Assembly: GCF_012726265.1 (NCBI RefSeq)
Contig: NZ_JAASAG010000011.1
Coordinates: forward strand, 245,322-309,321
DNA from: Streptomyces sp. HNM0575
GTDB lineage: Bacteria > Actinomycetota > Actinomycetes > Streptomycetales > Streptomycetaceae
Direction: 5' to 3'
Length of the DNA stretch: 64,000 bases
Position numbers and translations under genes: made by a program. Positions 1 to 7,679 of the stretch are shown here, piece by piece (within the stretch, counting starts at the first letter, position 1; each line of letters opens with the position of its first letter). Below the pieces are notes generated by a model. The model saw only the letters and a program-made list of their open reading frames with translations, searched no databases and was not told the DNA's origin.

Positions 1-705
1 GTGCAGCTTCAGCGGCGGTGGCCGGGGCTGACCGTCAAGATCCGGGAGGCCGAGCCGCTCGACTCGTTCGACCTGCTGTTCTCGGGCGACACGGATCTGG
101 CCGTGGTCGAGGCGATGCCGGAGAACCCCCCGTTCAACGACCGGCGCTTCGAGCAACGGCTGCTGCTGGACGACCCGTTCGACCTGCTCACCACCGCGGA
201 CCACGCCTGCGCCCGCGAGCCCGGCCCCGCGCTGGAGGACCTGGCGGCGGAGCCGTGGATCCTGGACGCCCCCGGCAGCCCCTGCTCCACGCGTCAGCTC
301 GTGCTGGCGCAGTGCCGCAGCGCCGGGTTCGCACCGGACGTCGCGCACGAGGTGCGCGAGTGGAGCGTCATCGCCTCGCTCGTCGCCCACGGCCTCGGCG
401 TCGCCCTCGTGCCGCGCCTCGCGCAGCTGCCTCCGCACTTCGATCTCGTACGTACGCCGCTGACGGGCCGGCACGTGCCGTCCAGGCGCTTCCTGAGCGT
501 CGTGCGGAGAGGCGGCGACGACCATCCCGCCGTGGCCGCCGCGCTTGAGCTGCTCGGCGAACTCGCCGCCAAGCACGGCGAGTTCGTGGCCGAGGAGGGC
601 CGATCGGACGGAGCGGCCGGACCGGGCGGGCCGGGCGGGCCCGCCGAGGAGGACCGGTCGCCGGCGGGCGGGCCGGTGGGAAGCGGGCAGGTGGGAGGAG
701 GCTGA
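1..705 (+). CDS. LysR-family transcriptional regulator, 3' part (5'-truncated by window edge)
   Basis: The open frame runs in from the left edge and ends with TGA at 703-705. The residues visible (WPGLTVKIREAEPLDS, then DLAVVEAMPENPPF, VREWSVIASLVAHGLGVALVPRLA) read as a LysR substrate-binding domain. The N-terminal winged helix-turn-helix lies outside the window, so the apparent GTG at position 1 is not the true start. The last ~35 residues are a Gly/Pro/Ala-rich tail unlike the family and probably made by repeat expansion, since short tandem repeats continue past the stop. It is followed by the convergent PLP-decarboxylase gene and then the hut operon, so it may regulate one of them, but that is inference. 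The domain call is firm; the ligand is unknown. Confidence 0.8.
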   Translation: MQLQRRWPGLTVKIREAEPLDSFDLLFSGDTDLAVVEAMPENPPFNDRRFEQRLLLDDPFDLLTTADHACAREPGPALEDLAAEPWILDAPGSPCSTRQLVLAQCRSAGFAPDVAHEVREWSVIASLVAHGLGVALVPRLAQLPPHFDLVRTPLTGRHVPSRRFLSVVRRGGDDHPAVAAALELLGELAAKHGEFVAEEGRSDGAAGPGGPGGPAEEDRSPAGGPVGSGQVGGG

Positions 706-718
706 ACCGGGCTCGCGG

Positions 719-800
719 GCGCGGGCGTCCCGTTCGGCCGTCCCGTTCGGCCGTCCCGTGTCGGCCGTCCCGTGTCGGCCGCCCCGTTCAGCCGCCCCGC
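719..800. repeat. 13-14 bp tandem repeat between convergent genes
   Basis: About six head-to-tail copies of a 13-14 bp unit (GTCCCGTTCGGCC, GTCCCGTGTCGGCC and variants) fill the gap between the LysR stop and the stop of the gene on the other strand. No convincing hairpin terminator stands out from the repeat. Confidence 0.75.
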
Positions 801-2303
801 TCAGCCGTCCCGGAGCGTGTCCCTGTGGGCGCCGCCCGAGTCCGCCACGATGCCGGCGAGCGACTGGGGTTCGCGGACGGTCATGAACCGCACCTTGCCC
901 GGGGCGCCATCCGTCTCGCCGCTGCCGCCGGAGACCGTGAAGCCGTAGATCCCTGGCCGTGGCAGGGAGTTGTAGCCGAAGGGGTTGGAGAAGTAGTAGG
1001 CGCCGGTGTCCAGGAGCGCCGCGTAGTCGCCCTCCTCCAGCAGGGGCAGCCGCCTGCCGCGGGCCACCAGGTCGCCCGCGAAGCAGCACGGCCCTGCGAT
1101 GTCCTGCTCGACCGTCCCGTCACCGGCCCCGTCACCGCCCTCGTGTTCGCGGCCCTCGTGTTCGCCGCCGACGCGGTCGTGTTCGCCGCCGACGCGGACG
1201 GCCGCGCCCTTCGGCTCGCCCTCCGCGTCGTACGCCGCGACCCGCAGCGGCCACGCCTCCGGCGTGAAGACCGTACGCACGGCGATCTGTGCCCCCGCAT
1301 GGGTGACCGCGATGTGCCGTCCGCCCGCGGACTTCGCGTACTCGACGCGGGCGAGCACCGTGCCCGCCTTGGCCAGCAGCGACCGCCCGAACTCCGTGAC
1401 GACGCCGTACCGCCCGTCGAAGAGCCCGGGCACGGTCGCGGCCAGCAGCCGCGCGTACTCCTCGAAGGTCGGGGTGATCTCGTCGCCGCCGAAGTTGACG
1501 GGGAGACCGCCGCCCAGGTCGAGGGTGTCGACCTGCTGCCGGCCGACGGCGGCGTTGATCTCCTCCGCCAGCTCGTACGTGGCGCGGGCGCCCTCCGCCA
1601 TCAGCTCCAGCGGCATGCCCTGCGATCCGACGTGGGAGTGGAGCCGGGTGAGCCAGGGGCGTTCCCGGTAGGCCCGTACGACCCACTCGCGCGCCCCGGG
1701 GTCGACGAGGGCGACGCCGAACTTCGAGGTGGCGGTGGCCGTGCTCATCGCGCCGATGGATCCCTCGCCGATCTGCGGATTGACGCGCAGGCCCAGTGGC
1801 GCGGGCGCTGGCCCGCCAGGGGCGATCAGCTCGTCGAGGCGGGCGAGTTCCGCGGGGTTGTCGGCGTTGAGCGCGACGCCGAGGGCGAGGGCCTCGCGCA
1901 GCTCCCCGGCGGTCTTCGCGGGGGAGTCCAGCACGATCTGCCCGGCGGGCACGCCCGCGGCCCTGGCCAGGGCCAGCTCGCCGGGGCTGGCGACCTCGCA
2001 GCCGATGCCCTCGTCCGCGAGGAGGCGCAGTACCGGCACGAGGGAGGCCGCCTTCACGGCGAAGGTGTGCTGTACGGGGCGGCCGGGGGCGGCCACGCCC
2101 TCGAAGGCCCTCTGGAGCGCCGCCGCCGCCTCGCGTATCGCCCGTACGTCCAGGAGGGCGGCGATCGGCTGCCCGTCGCCGTCGACCAGGCCCTGCTCGA
2201 CGGCGGCGCGTACGGCCAGGTCGCGCCGTGCGGCGAGGGCGGCGGCGGAGCCGGGCCCGGACTCGGATCCCGTGGTGGCGTTGCTGTCGCTGAAGTCGTG
2301 CAT
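801..2303 (-). CDS. Fold-type III PLP-dependent decarboxylase (diaminopimelate/ornithine decarboxylase-like)
   Basis: About 500 residues with the architecture of diaminopimelate decarboxylase: N-terminal PLP-binding barrel (HTFAVKA carries the lysine; later SHVGSQ, LDLGGGLP and a TEFGRS segment) and C-terminal beta domain with a Cys motif (GPCCFAGD) and GAYYFSNPFGYNSLPRP. The Cys and Tyr regions differ from typical LysA, so substrate is open; families annotated Y4yA-like or 'type III PLP enzyme' fit equally well. ATG at 2303 is preferred; a TTG at 2315 would add four residues. A His/Glu/Gly-rich insertion (EHDRVGGEHEGREHEGG), encoded by imperfect 21-bp repeats near 1140-1200, interrupts the beta domain. 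It is divergent from hutU, about 140 bp away, so the two may share control. This is unlikely to be the sole lysine-biosynthetic LysA, given its context. Confidence 0.7.
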   Translation of the reverse strand: MHDFSDSNATTGSESGPGSAAALAARRDLAVRAAVEQGLVDGDGQPIAALLDVRAIREAAAALQRAFEGVAAPGRPVQHTFAVKAASLVPVLRLLADEGIGCEVASPGELALARAAGVPAGQIVLDSPAKTAGELREALALGVALNADNPAELARLDELIAPGGPAPAPLGLRVNPQIGEGSIGAMSTATATSKFGVALVDPGAREWVVRAYRERPWLTRLHSHVGSQGMPLELMAEGARATYELAEEINAAVGRQQVDTLDLGGGLPVNFGGDEITPTFEEYARLLAATVPGLFDGRYGVVTEFGRSLLAKAGTVLARVEYAKSAGGRHIAVTHAGAQIAVRTVFTPEAWPLRVAAYDAEGEPKGAAVRVGGEHDRVGGEHEGREHEGGDGAGDGTVEQDIAGPCCFAGDLVARGRRLPLLEEGDYAALLDTGAYYFSNPFGYNSLPRPGIYGFTVSGGSGETDGAPGKVRFMTVREPQSLAGIVADSGGAHRDTLRDG

Positions 2304-2355
2304 ACGACAAGCCAAGCACGTCCGGTCCCGCCAGGGGTGGGGACCATCGGCGATA

Positions 2356-2392
2356 TTGACTAGGTCTATTCACTCCGTACAGTGTGTGAATA
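2356..2392 (+). promoter_or_regulatory. hutU promoter with overlapping dyad (operator candidate)
   Basis: TTGACT at 2356-2361 and TACAGT at 2378-2383 are separated by 16 bp, a good vegetative-type promoter. The dyad TATTCAC-N12-GTGAATA (2367-2392) covers the -10 and expected start site, with an inner CACT-N6-AGTG dyad at 2371-2384. A repressor bound here would block the hut operon. The spacer region is AT-rich compared with its surroundings. The binding protein is not identifiable from sequence; a LysR regulator lies nearby. Confidence 0.55.
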
Positions 2393-2441
2393 AATGACGT
2401 CGGGGGAGTCGGCACAGGCACACGGCAGGGAGGCACCGGAG

Positions 2442-4136
2442 ATGTCAGGACCGCGACCCGTACGGGCGCCGCGCGGCAGCGAACGGAGCGCCCGGGGATG
2501 GCCGCAGGAGGCCGCCCTGCGGATGCTTCAGAACAATCTCGACCCGGAGGTCGCGGAGCACCCCGACAAGCTCGTCGTCTACGGCGGCACCGGCAAGGCC
2601 GCCCGCGACTGGGAGTCCTTCGACGCCATGGTCCGCACCCTGCGCACCCTCGACGGCGACGAGACGATGCTGGTGCAGTCCGGCCGTCCCGTCGGGGTCA
2701 TGCGCACGCACGAGTGGGCGCCGCGCGTGCTGATCGCCAACTCCAACCTGGTGGGGGACTGGGCCAATTGGGAGGAGTTCCGGCGGCTGGACGCCCTCGG
2801 GCTCACCATGTACGGGCAGATGACGGCCGGTTCGTGGATCTACATCGGCACGCAGGGCATCCTCCAGGGCACGTATGAGACGTTCGCCGCCGTGGCCGCC
2901 AAGAGGTTCGGCGGCTCGCTCGCCGGCACGGTCACGCTGACCGCCGGGCTCGGCGGCATGGGCGGCGCGCAGCCCCTCGCCGTGACGATGAACGGCGGCG
3001 TCGTGATCTGCGTCGAGTGCGATCCGTCCCGCCTCGAGCGCCGCATCGGCCACGGCTATCTGGACGTACGGGCCCATTCCCTCGATCACGCGCTGGAGTT
3101 GGCGACGAAGGCACGCGACGAGCGGCGCCCGCTCTCCGTCGGCGTGCTCGGCAACGCCGCCGAAGTGGTGCCCGAGCTGCTGCGGCGCGGCGCCCCGGTC
3201 GACATCGTCACCGACCAGACCAGCGCGCACGACCCGCTGGCGTACCTGCCCTCGGGCGTCGACTTCGATGACATGGAGCGGTACGCGGCGGACGAGCCCG
3301 CCGACTTCACCCGTCGGGCGCGCGAGTCGATGGCCCGGCACGTGGAGGCGATGGTCGGCTTCATGGACGCCGGCGCCGAGGTCTTCGACTACGGCAACTC
3401 CATCCGCGGCGAGGCACAACTGCACGGCTACGGGCGGGCGTTCGACTTCCCCGGCTTCGTACCGGCGTACATCAGGCCGCTGTTCTGCGAGGGCAAGGGG
3501 CCCTTCCGCTGGGCCGCGCTCTCGGGCGACCCGAAGGACATCGCGGCCACGGACCGCGCACTGCTCGAACTCTTCCCCGAGAACGAGTCCTTGGCCCGCT
3601 GGATCGCGCTCGCCGGCGAGCGCGTGCACTACCAGGGCCTGCCCGCCCGCATCTGCTGGCTCGGCTACGGCGAACGGGACCGCGCGGGCGAGAGGTTCAA
3701 CGACATGGTGGCGAGCGGCGAGCTGACCGCCCCGCTCGTGCTCGGGCGCGACCATCTCGACTGCGGCTCGGTGGCCTCCCCGTACCGGGAGACCGAGGCG
3801 ATGCGCGACGGCTCGGACGCCATCGCCGACTGGCCGCTGCTGAACGCCATGGTCAACGCGTCCTCCGGCGCCACCTGGGTCTCGATCCACCACGGCGGCG
3901 GCGTCGGCATGGGCCGCTCGCTGCACGCGGGCCAGGTCACGGTCGCCGACGGGACGCCGCTCGCGGGCGAGAAGCTGCGGCGGGTGCTGACCAACGACCC
4001 GGGCATGGGCGTCGTACGCCACGTGGACGCCGGATACGAGCGGGCGGAGGAGATCGCCGCCGAGCGGGGCGTGCGGGTGCCGATGCGGGAGGGCCCGGAG
4101 GGCCCGGGAGCCCCGGAAGGCGGGATCGGCGCGTGA
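2442..4136 (+). CDS. hutU: Urocanate hydratase
   Basis: Urocanase adds water to urocanate to give 4-imidazolone-5-propionate, the second step of histidine breakdown, using tightly bound NAD+ as an electrophile. The 564-residue product matches the family length. Recognisable segments are GGTGKAARDWESF (about residues 48-60), MYGQMTAGSWIYIGTQGI, the NAD-binding glycine-rich TAGLGGMGGAQPLA (about 165) and RICWLGYGERDRAG (about 402), containing the conserved Cys. ATG 2442 is chosen because AGGGAGG lies 8 bp upstream (2427-2433); an upstream ATG at 2394 would be almost leaderless from the promoter at 2356. The last residues (EGPEGPGAPEGGIGA) form a low-complexity tail. The stop overlaps the next start (GTGA), so the operon is translationally coupled. 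Confidence 0.95.
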   Translation: MSGPRPVRAPRGSERSARGWPQEAALRMLQNNLDPEVAEHPDKLVVYGGTGKAARDWESFDAMVRTLRTLDGDETMLVQSGRPVGVMRTHEWAPRVLIANSNLVGDWANWEEFRRLDALGLTMYGQMTAGSWIYIGTQGILQGTYETFAAVAAKRFGGSLAGTVTLTAGLGGMGGAQPLAVTMNGGVVICVECDPSRLERRIGHGYLDVRAHSLDHALELATKARDERRPLSVGVLGNAAEVVPELLRRGAPVDIVTDQTSAHDPLAYLPSGVDFDDMERYAADEPADFTRRARESMARHVEAMVGFMDAGAEVFDYGNSIRGEAQLHGYGRAFDFPGFVPAYIRPLFCEGKGPFRWAALSGDPKDIAATDRALLELFPENESLARWIALAGERVHYQGLPARICWLGYGERDRAGERFNDMVASGELTAPLVLGRDHLDCGSVASPYRETEAMRDGSDAIADWPLLNAMVNASSGATWVSIHHGGGVGMGRSLHAGQVTVADGTPLAGEKLRRVLTNDPGMGVVRHVDAGYERAEEIAAERGVRVPMREGPEGPGAPEGGIGA

Positions 4137-5785
4137 CGACAGGGAACGCGGCGAACCCCGACGGCGCGGACGTCCCGGCGCCCGCGGCCGGAGAGCCGCC
4201 CCGCCCCGGAACGGCGGCCGGACCGGCACCGGACTCCGGGCACGGCGCGAGCGGCCCGAGCGGCGGGGGCGTGCCCGGCCGGGGCTCGGGCGGTGACGTC
4301 TCGGGCGTCTCGGGCGGCGCGGACGTGCATGGCGCGGACCGCGGGGGCGTGCTCGGCCGGGGTTCGGGCGGTGACGTCTCGGGCGTCTCGGGCGGCGCGG
4401 ACGTGCATGGCGCGGACCGCGGGGGCGTGCCCGGCCGGGGCTCGGGCGGTGACCTCTCGGGCGGCGCGCGCGGCGTGGACGCGCATCGCGCGGACCGCGC
4501 GGCCGTGCCCGGCCTCGGCGGGGGCCGCCAGGCCCAGCCCGCGCACGCCTCGTTCCACGAGATGTGGCGCGAGCTCGCCCCCCTCGGCCGCCATCGCGAG
4601 AGCGGCGGCTACCGCCGCTACGCCTGGACCGGCGCGGACTCCGACTGCCGCGCCTGGTTCCGCGCACAGGCCCAATCCCGCGGTCTGGCCTACGAGTCGG
4701 ACCGCAACGGCAACCAGTGGGCCTGGCTCGGCGCACGCACGTCGGCGGAGATCGCCCCGGGGAAGGCCGTCGTCACCGGCTCCCATCTGGACTCCGTACC
4801 CGACGGCGGCGCCTTCGACGGCCCGCTCGGCGTCGTCTCCGCGTTCGCCGCGCTCGACGAACTGCGGGCGCGGGGCGCGCGGTTCACCGTCCCGCTGGGC
4901 ATCGTCAACTTCACCGACGAGGAGGGCGCACGCTTCGGGCTCGCCTGCGTCGGATCCCGGCTCAGCGCCGGGGGGTTGAGCAGGGAGCAGGCGCACCAGC
5001 TGCGCGACGCCGACGGGATCAGCCTCCCGCAGGCCATGGAGCGCGCCGGGCAGGACCCCGACTCGATCGGTCCCGATCCCGAACGGCTCGCGCGCGTCGG
5101 CGCGTTCGTCGAGCTCCACATCGAGCAGGGGCGCGCGCTCGCGGGCCCGGAGGCGCCGGGCTCGCCGGGAGGCTTCCCCGTCGGCGTGGCCTCGGCGATC
5201 TGGCCCCACGGCCGCTGGCGCTTCGACTTCCACGGCGAGGCCAACCACGCGGGCACCACGCGCCTGGAGGACCGCCGCGACCCGATGCTCACGTACGCCG
5301 CGACCGTGCTCGCCGCCCGCGAGGAGGCCGAACGCATCGGCGGGCTCGCCACGTTCGGCAAGGTCGCCGCCGAGCCGAACGGCGTCAACGCCATCCCGTC
5401 CCTCGTGCGCGGCTGGCTCGACTCCCGCGCCCCCGACGAGGAGACCCTCGCCGCCGTCGTCTCCGCCGTCGAGGACGCGGCCACGCTGCGCGCCCGCGGC
5501 GACGGCGTCGAGGTACGCGTCACCCGTGAATCCCGCACGCCCGTCGTGGAGTTCGCCCACGGCCTGCGCGACCGGATCGCCCGGGAGCTGGGCGGGGCGC
5601 CGCTGCTGCCCACCGGCGCGGGCCACGACGCGGGCATCCTTTCCGCCTCCGTACCGACGGCGATGCTGTACGTGCGCAACCCCACCGGCGTCTCGCACTC
5701 GCCCGCCGAACACGCCGGTGAGGACGACTGCGTGGCCGGAGTGAGAGCACTCGCCGACGTGCTGGAAGGGCTGGCCTGCCGATGA
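4133..5785 (+). CDS. M20-family amidohydrolase (allantoate amidohydrolase-like), in the hutG position
   Basis: A zinc amidohydrolase of the M20/AAC family: GSHLDSVPDGGAFDG (about residues 216-230) supplies metal-binding His and Asp, DEEGARF (about 262) the catalytic Glu pair, ELHIEQG (about 326) another ligand, and GVSHSPAEH (about 520) the C-terminal His. Such proteins are usually named allantoate amidohydrolase or N-carbamoyl-amino-acid hydrolase and are about 410 residues long. This one has 550 because the first ~130 are low-complexity, including a 26-residue unit repeated three times. GTG 4133 overlaps the hutU stop and its own stop overlaps the hutF start (ATGA), placing it inside the hut operon. 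HutF yields N-formylglutamate and no HutG homologue is present, so it may act as the N-formylglutamate deformylase. That role is inference. Confidence 0.85.
   Translation: MTTGNAANPDGADVPAPAAGEPPRPGTAAGPAPDSGHGASGPSGGGVPGRGSGGDVSGVSGGADVHGADRGGVLGRGSGGDVSGVSGGADVHGADRGGVPGRGSGGDLSGGARGVDAHRADRAAVPGLGGGRQAQPAHASFHEMWRELAPLGRHRESGGYRRYAWTGADSDCRAWFRAQAQSRGLAYESDRNGNQWAWLGARTSAEIAPGKAVVTGSHLDSVPDGGAFDGPLGVVSAFAALDELRARGARFTVPLGIVNFTDEEGARFGLACVGSRLSAGGLSREQAHQLRDADGISLPQAMERAGQDPDSIGPDPERLARVGAFVELHIEQGRALAGPEAPGSPGGFPVGVASAIWPHGRWRFDFHGEANHAGTTRLEDRRDPMLTYAATVLAAREEAERIGGLATFGKVAAEPNGVNAIPSLVRGWLDSRAPDEETLAAVVSAVEDAATLRARGDGVEVRVTRESRTPVVEFAHGLRDRIARELGGAPLLPTGAGHDAGILSASVPTAMLYVRNPTGVSHSPAEHAGEDDCVAGVRALADVLEGLACR
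4265..4498 (+). repeat. 78-bp coding tandem repeat, three copies
   Basis: Three in-frame 78-bp units encode GGVPGRGSGGDVSGVSGG followed by ADVHGADR (residues 45-70, 71-96, 97-122 of the M20 protein). The first two are nearly identical and the third has diverged. The unit length is a multiple of three, so copy number can change without a frameshift. The region lies before the catalytic domain and is probably disordered. Confidence 0.9.
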
Positions 5786-7167
5786 CCTCCCCGTCCGTGA
5801 CATCCGACGCCCCTTCCCGTACGTACTGGTGCAGCCACGCCTGGCTCAACGGCACCGTCGAGCCGGACGTCGTCCTGGAGACCGGCGGCGACGGCCGCAT
5901 CACCGCCGTACGCACGGGAGCCGGCGCCCCGCCCCCGGGCGCCGAACCGCTGCGCGGCCTCACGCTGCCCGGCCTCGCCAACGCCCACTCGCACGCCTTC
6001 CACCGGGCGCTGCGCGGCACGGTGCAGATCGGCTCGGGCACGTTCTGGACGTGGCGCGAGATGATGTACCAGGCCGCCGGCGCCCTCGACCCCGACTCCG
6101 CATACGCGCTGGGCCGCGCCGTGTACGCCGAGATGGCGCTGGCGGGCATCACCTGCGTCGGCGAGTTCCACTACGTGCACCACGCGCCCGGCGGCGAGCG
6201 CTACGACGACCCCAACGCCATGGGCCGCGCCCTCATCGCCGCCGCGGCCGACGCGGGGATCCGCATCACCCTCCTCGACACGGCCTACCTCGCCTCCGGG
6301 TTCGGACGCGACGGCAGGGGCGCGCCGCCCGGCCGCCATCAGCTGCGCTTCTCCGACGGCACGGCCGCGGCGTGGGCCGAGCGGGCGGCGTCGCTGCGCG
6401 CCCAGGAGGGCGGTCACGCGCGTACGGGCGCCGCGATCCACTCCGTACGGGCCGTCCCCGCAAGGGAGTTGGGCCCGGTGGCCGAGTGGGCGGAGGAGCG
6501 CTCCGCGCCGCTGCACGTCCATCTCTCCGAGCAGACCGCCGAGAACGACGCCTGCCAGGAGGCCCACGGCTGTACCCCGACGCGGCTGCTCGCCGACCAC
6601 GGGGTGCTCGGCCGCCGCACGACCGCCGTGCACGCCACACACCTCACCGGTGAGGACGTCAAGCTGCTCGGTGACGCCTCCGTCGGCGTGTGCATGTGCC
6701 CCACCACCGAACGCGACCTCGCCGACGGCATCGGGCCCGCGCCCCGCCTCGAACGCGCGGGCGCCACGCTCTCGTTGGGCAGCGACAGCCACGCCGTCGT
6801 CGACCTGCTGGAGGAGGCGCGGGCCCTCGAACTCGACGAGCGGCTGCGCACCCGCGCACGCGGCCACTGGACGGCCGCGCAGCTGCTGCGCACGGCCACG
6901 GAGCAGGGGCACGCCGCGCTGGGCTGGCCGGAGGCGGGGCGCCTGGAGGCGGGCATGCTCGCCGACTTCACGACGGTGGCGACCGACTCGGTACGGACGG
7001 TGGGGCCCGCCCCGCGCATGGCCGCCGAGGCCGTGGTCTTCGCGGCGACGGCGGCCGACGTCCGCCACACGGTCGTCGCCGGCCGGCACGTGGTCCGCGA
7101 CGGCCGCCACGCGTACGTCCCCGACGTCCCCGCGGCCCTGGCCGAGGCGATCGGTGCCCTCCACTGA
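5782..7167 (+). CDS. hutF: Formimidoylglutamate deiminase
   Basis: An amidohydrolase-superfamily enzyme that converts N-formimino-L-glutamate to N-formyl-L-glutamate and ammonia. The 461 residues carry the metal site: HSHAFHR (about 69-75), HVHLSEQTAEND (about 241), VHATHL (about 282) and SDSHAVVDL (about 333). FWTWREMMYQ near residue 90 is typical of HutF and separates it from guanine deaminases or chlorohydrolases. Its ATG lies in the stop of the preceding M20 gene (ATGA overlap). The product needs a deformylase, which points to that neighbour. hutI follows after an unusual 512-bp gap although the strand is the same. Confidence 0.92.
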   Translation: MTSPSVTSDAPSRTYWCSHAWLNGTVEPDVVLETGGDGRITAVRTGAGAPPPGAEPLRGLTLPGLANAHSHAFHRALRGTVQIGSGTFWTWREMMYQAAGALDPDSAYALGRAVYAEMALAGITCVGEFHYVHHAPGGERYDDPNAMGRALIAAAADAGIRITLLDTAYLASGFGRDGRGAPPGRHQLRFSDGTAAAWAERAASLRAQEGGHARTGAAIHSVRAVPARELGPVAEWAEERSAPLHVHLSEQTAENDACQEAHGCTPTRLLADHGVLGRRTTAVHATHLTGEDVKLLGDASVGVCMCPTTERDLADGIGPAPRLERAGATLSLGSDSHAVVDLLEEARALELDERLRTRARGHWTAAQLLRTATEQGHAALGWPEAGRLEAGMLADFTTVATDSVRTVGPAPRMAAEAVVFAATAADVRHTVVAGRHVVRDGRHAYVPDVPAALAEAIGALH

Positions 7168-7679
7168 CCCCCGCCCGGCCTCCGGGGCCCGACCGGCACC
7201 CCGGAGTTGGGCTTGCTCCCCGGAGTCGGACCGGCACCCCGGAGTCGGACCGGCGTCCCGGAGTTGGGCTGGCACCCCGGAGCCGGACCGGCGTCCCGAA
7301 GTCGGACGCCCCCCGGAGTCGGACCGGCGTCCCGAAGTCGGACGGTCACCCCGAAGTCGGGCTGGCGTCCCGGAGTTGGGCTGGCACCCCGGGCCCGGCC
7401 GTACCCGGAGAGCCGGAGCCCGGGGGGAGCCGGAGCGCCCGAGGCGGCCGAGTCCGGGGGAGCCGGAGCGCCCGAGGCGGCCGAGTCCGGGAGAGCCGAG
7501 TCCGGGGAATCCGGAGCCCGGGGGGAGCCGGGGCGCCCGATTGGGCCGAGTCCGGGGGAGCCGGAGCCCGGGATAGCCCTCCGGGACAGCCGTACCCCGA
7601 CGGAGCCGGGGCCCGTGAGGGCCCCCACGTATCAGGAACGCACAGCGCCAGCGCCAGCGACCACGCGAGGAAACCCGAC
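7168..7679. repeat. 512-bp hutF-hutI gap filled by two tandem-repeat arrays
   Basis: From about 7190 to 7390 there are about ten degenerate copies of a 19-bp unit (GGCACCCCGGAGTCGGACC and GGCGTCCCGGAGTTGGGCT types). From about 7425 to 7570 a 33-bp unit built on GGAGCGCCCGAGGCGGCCGA is repeated, with shorter GGGGAGCCGGAG pieces around it. The reading frame stays open through parts of the arrays only because of base composition. Only the final bases look functional: GAGGAAA at 7668-7674 is the hutI ribosome-binding site. No gene is supported here. Confidence 0.8.

Noticed and set aside
3665..7275. Long minus-strand open frames opposite the hut genes
   Set aside because: Arg/Pro/Gly-rich or compositionally mirrored translations with no motifs, entirely opposite well-supported genes.
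7190..7400. CRISPR-like array between hutF and hutI
   Set aside because: The 19-bp units are contiguous and degenerate, with no unique spacers and no cas genes; it is a tandem repeat.
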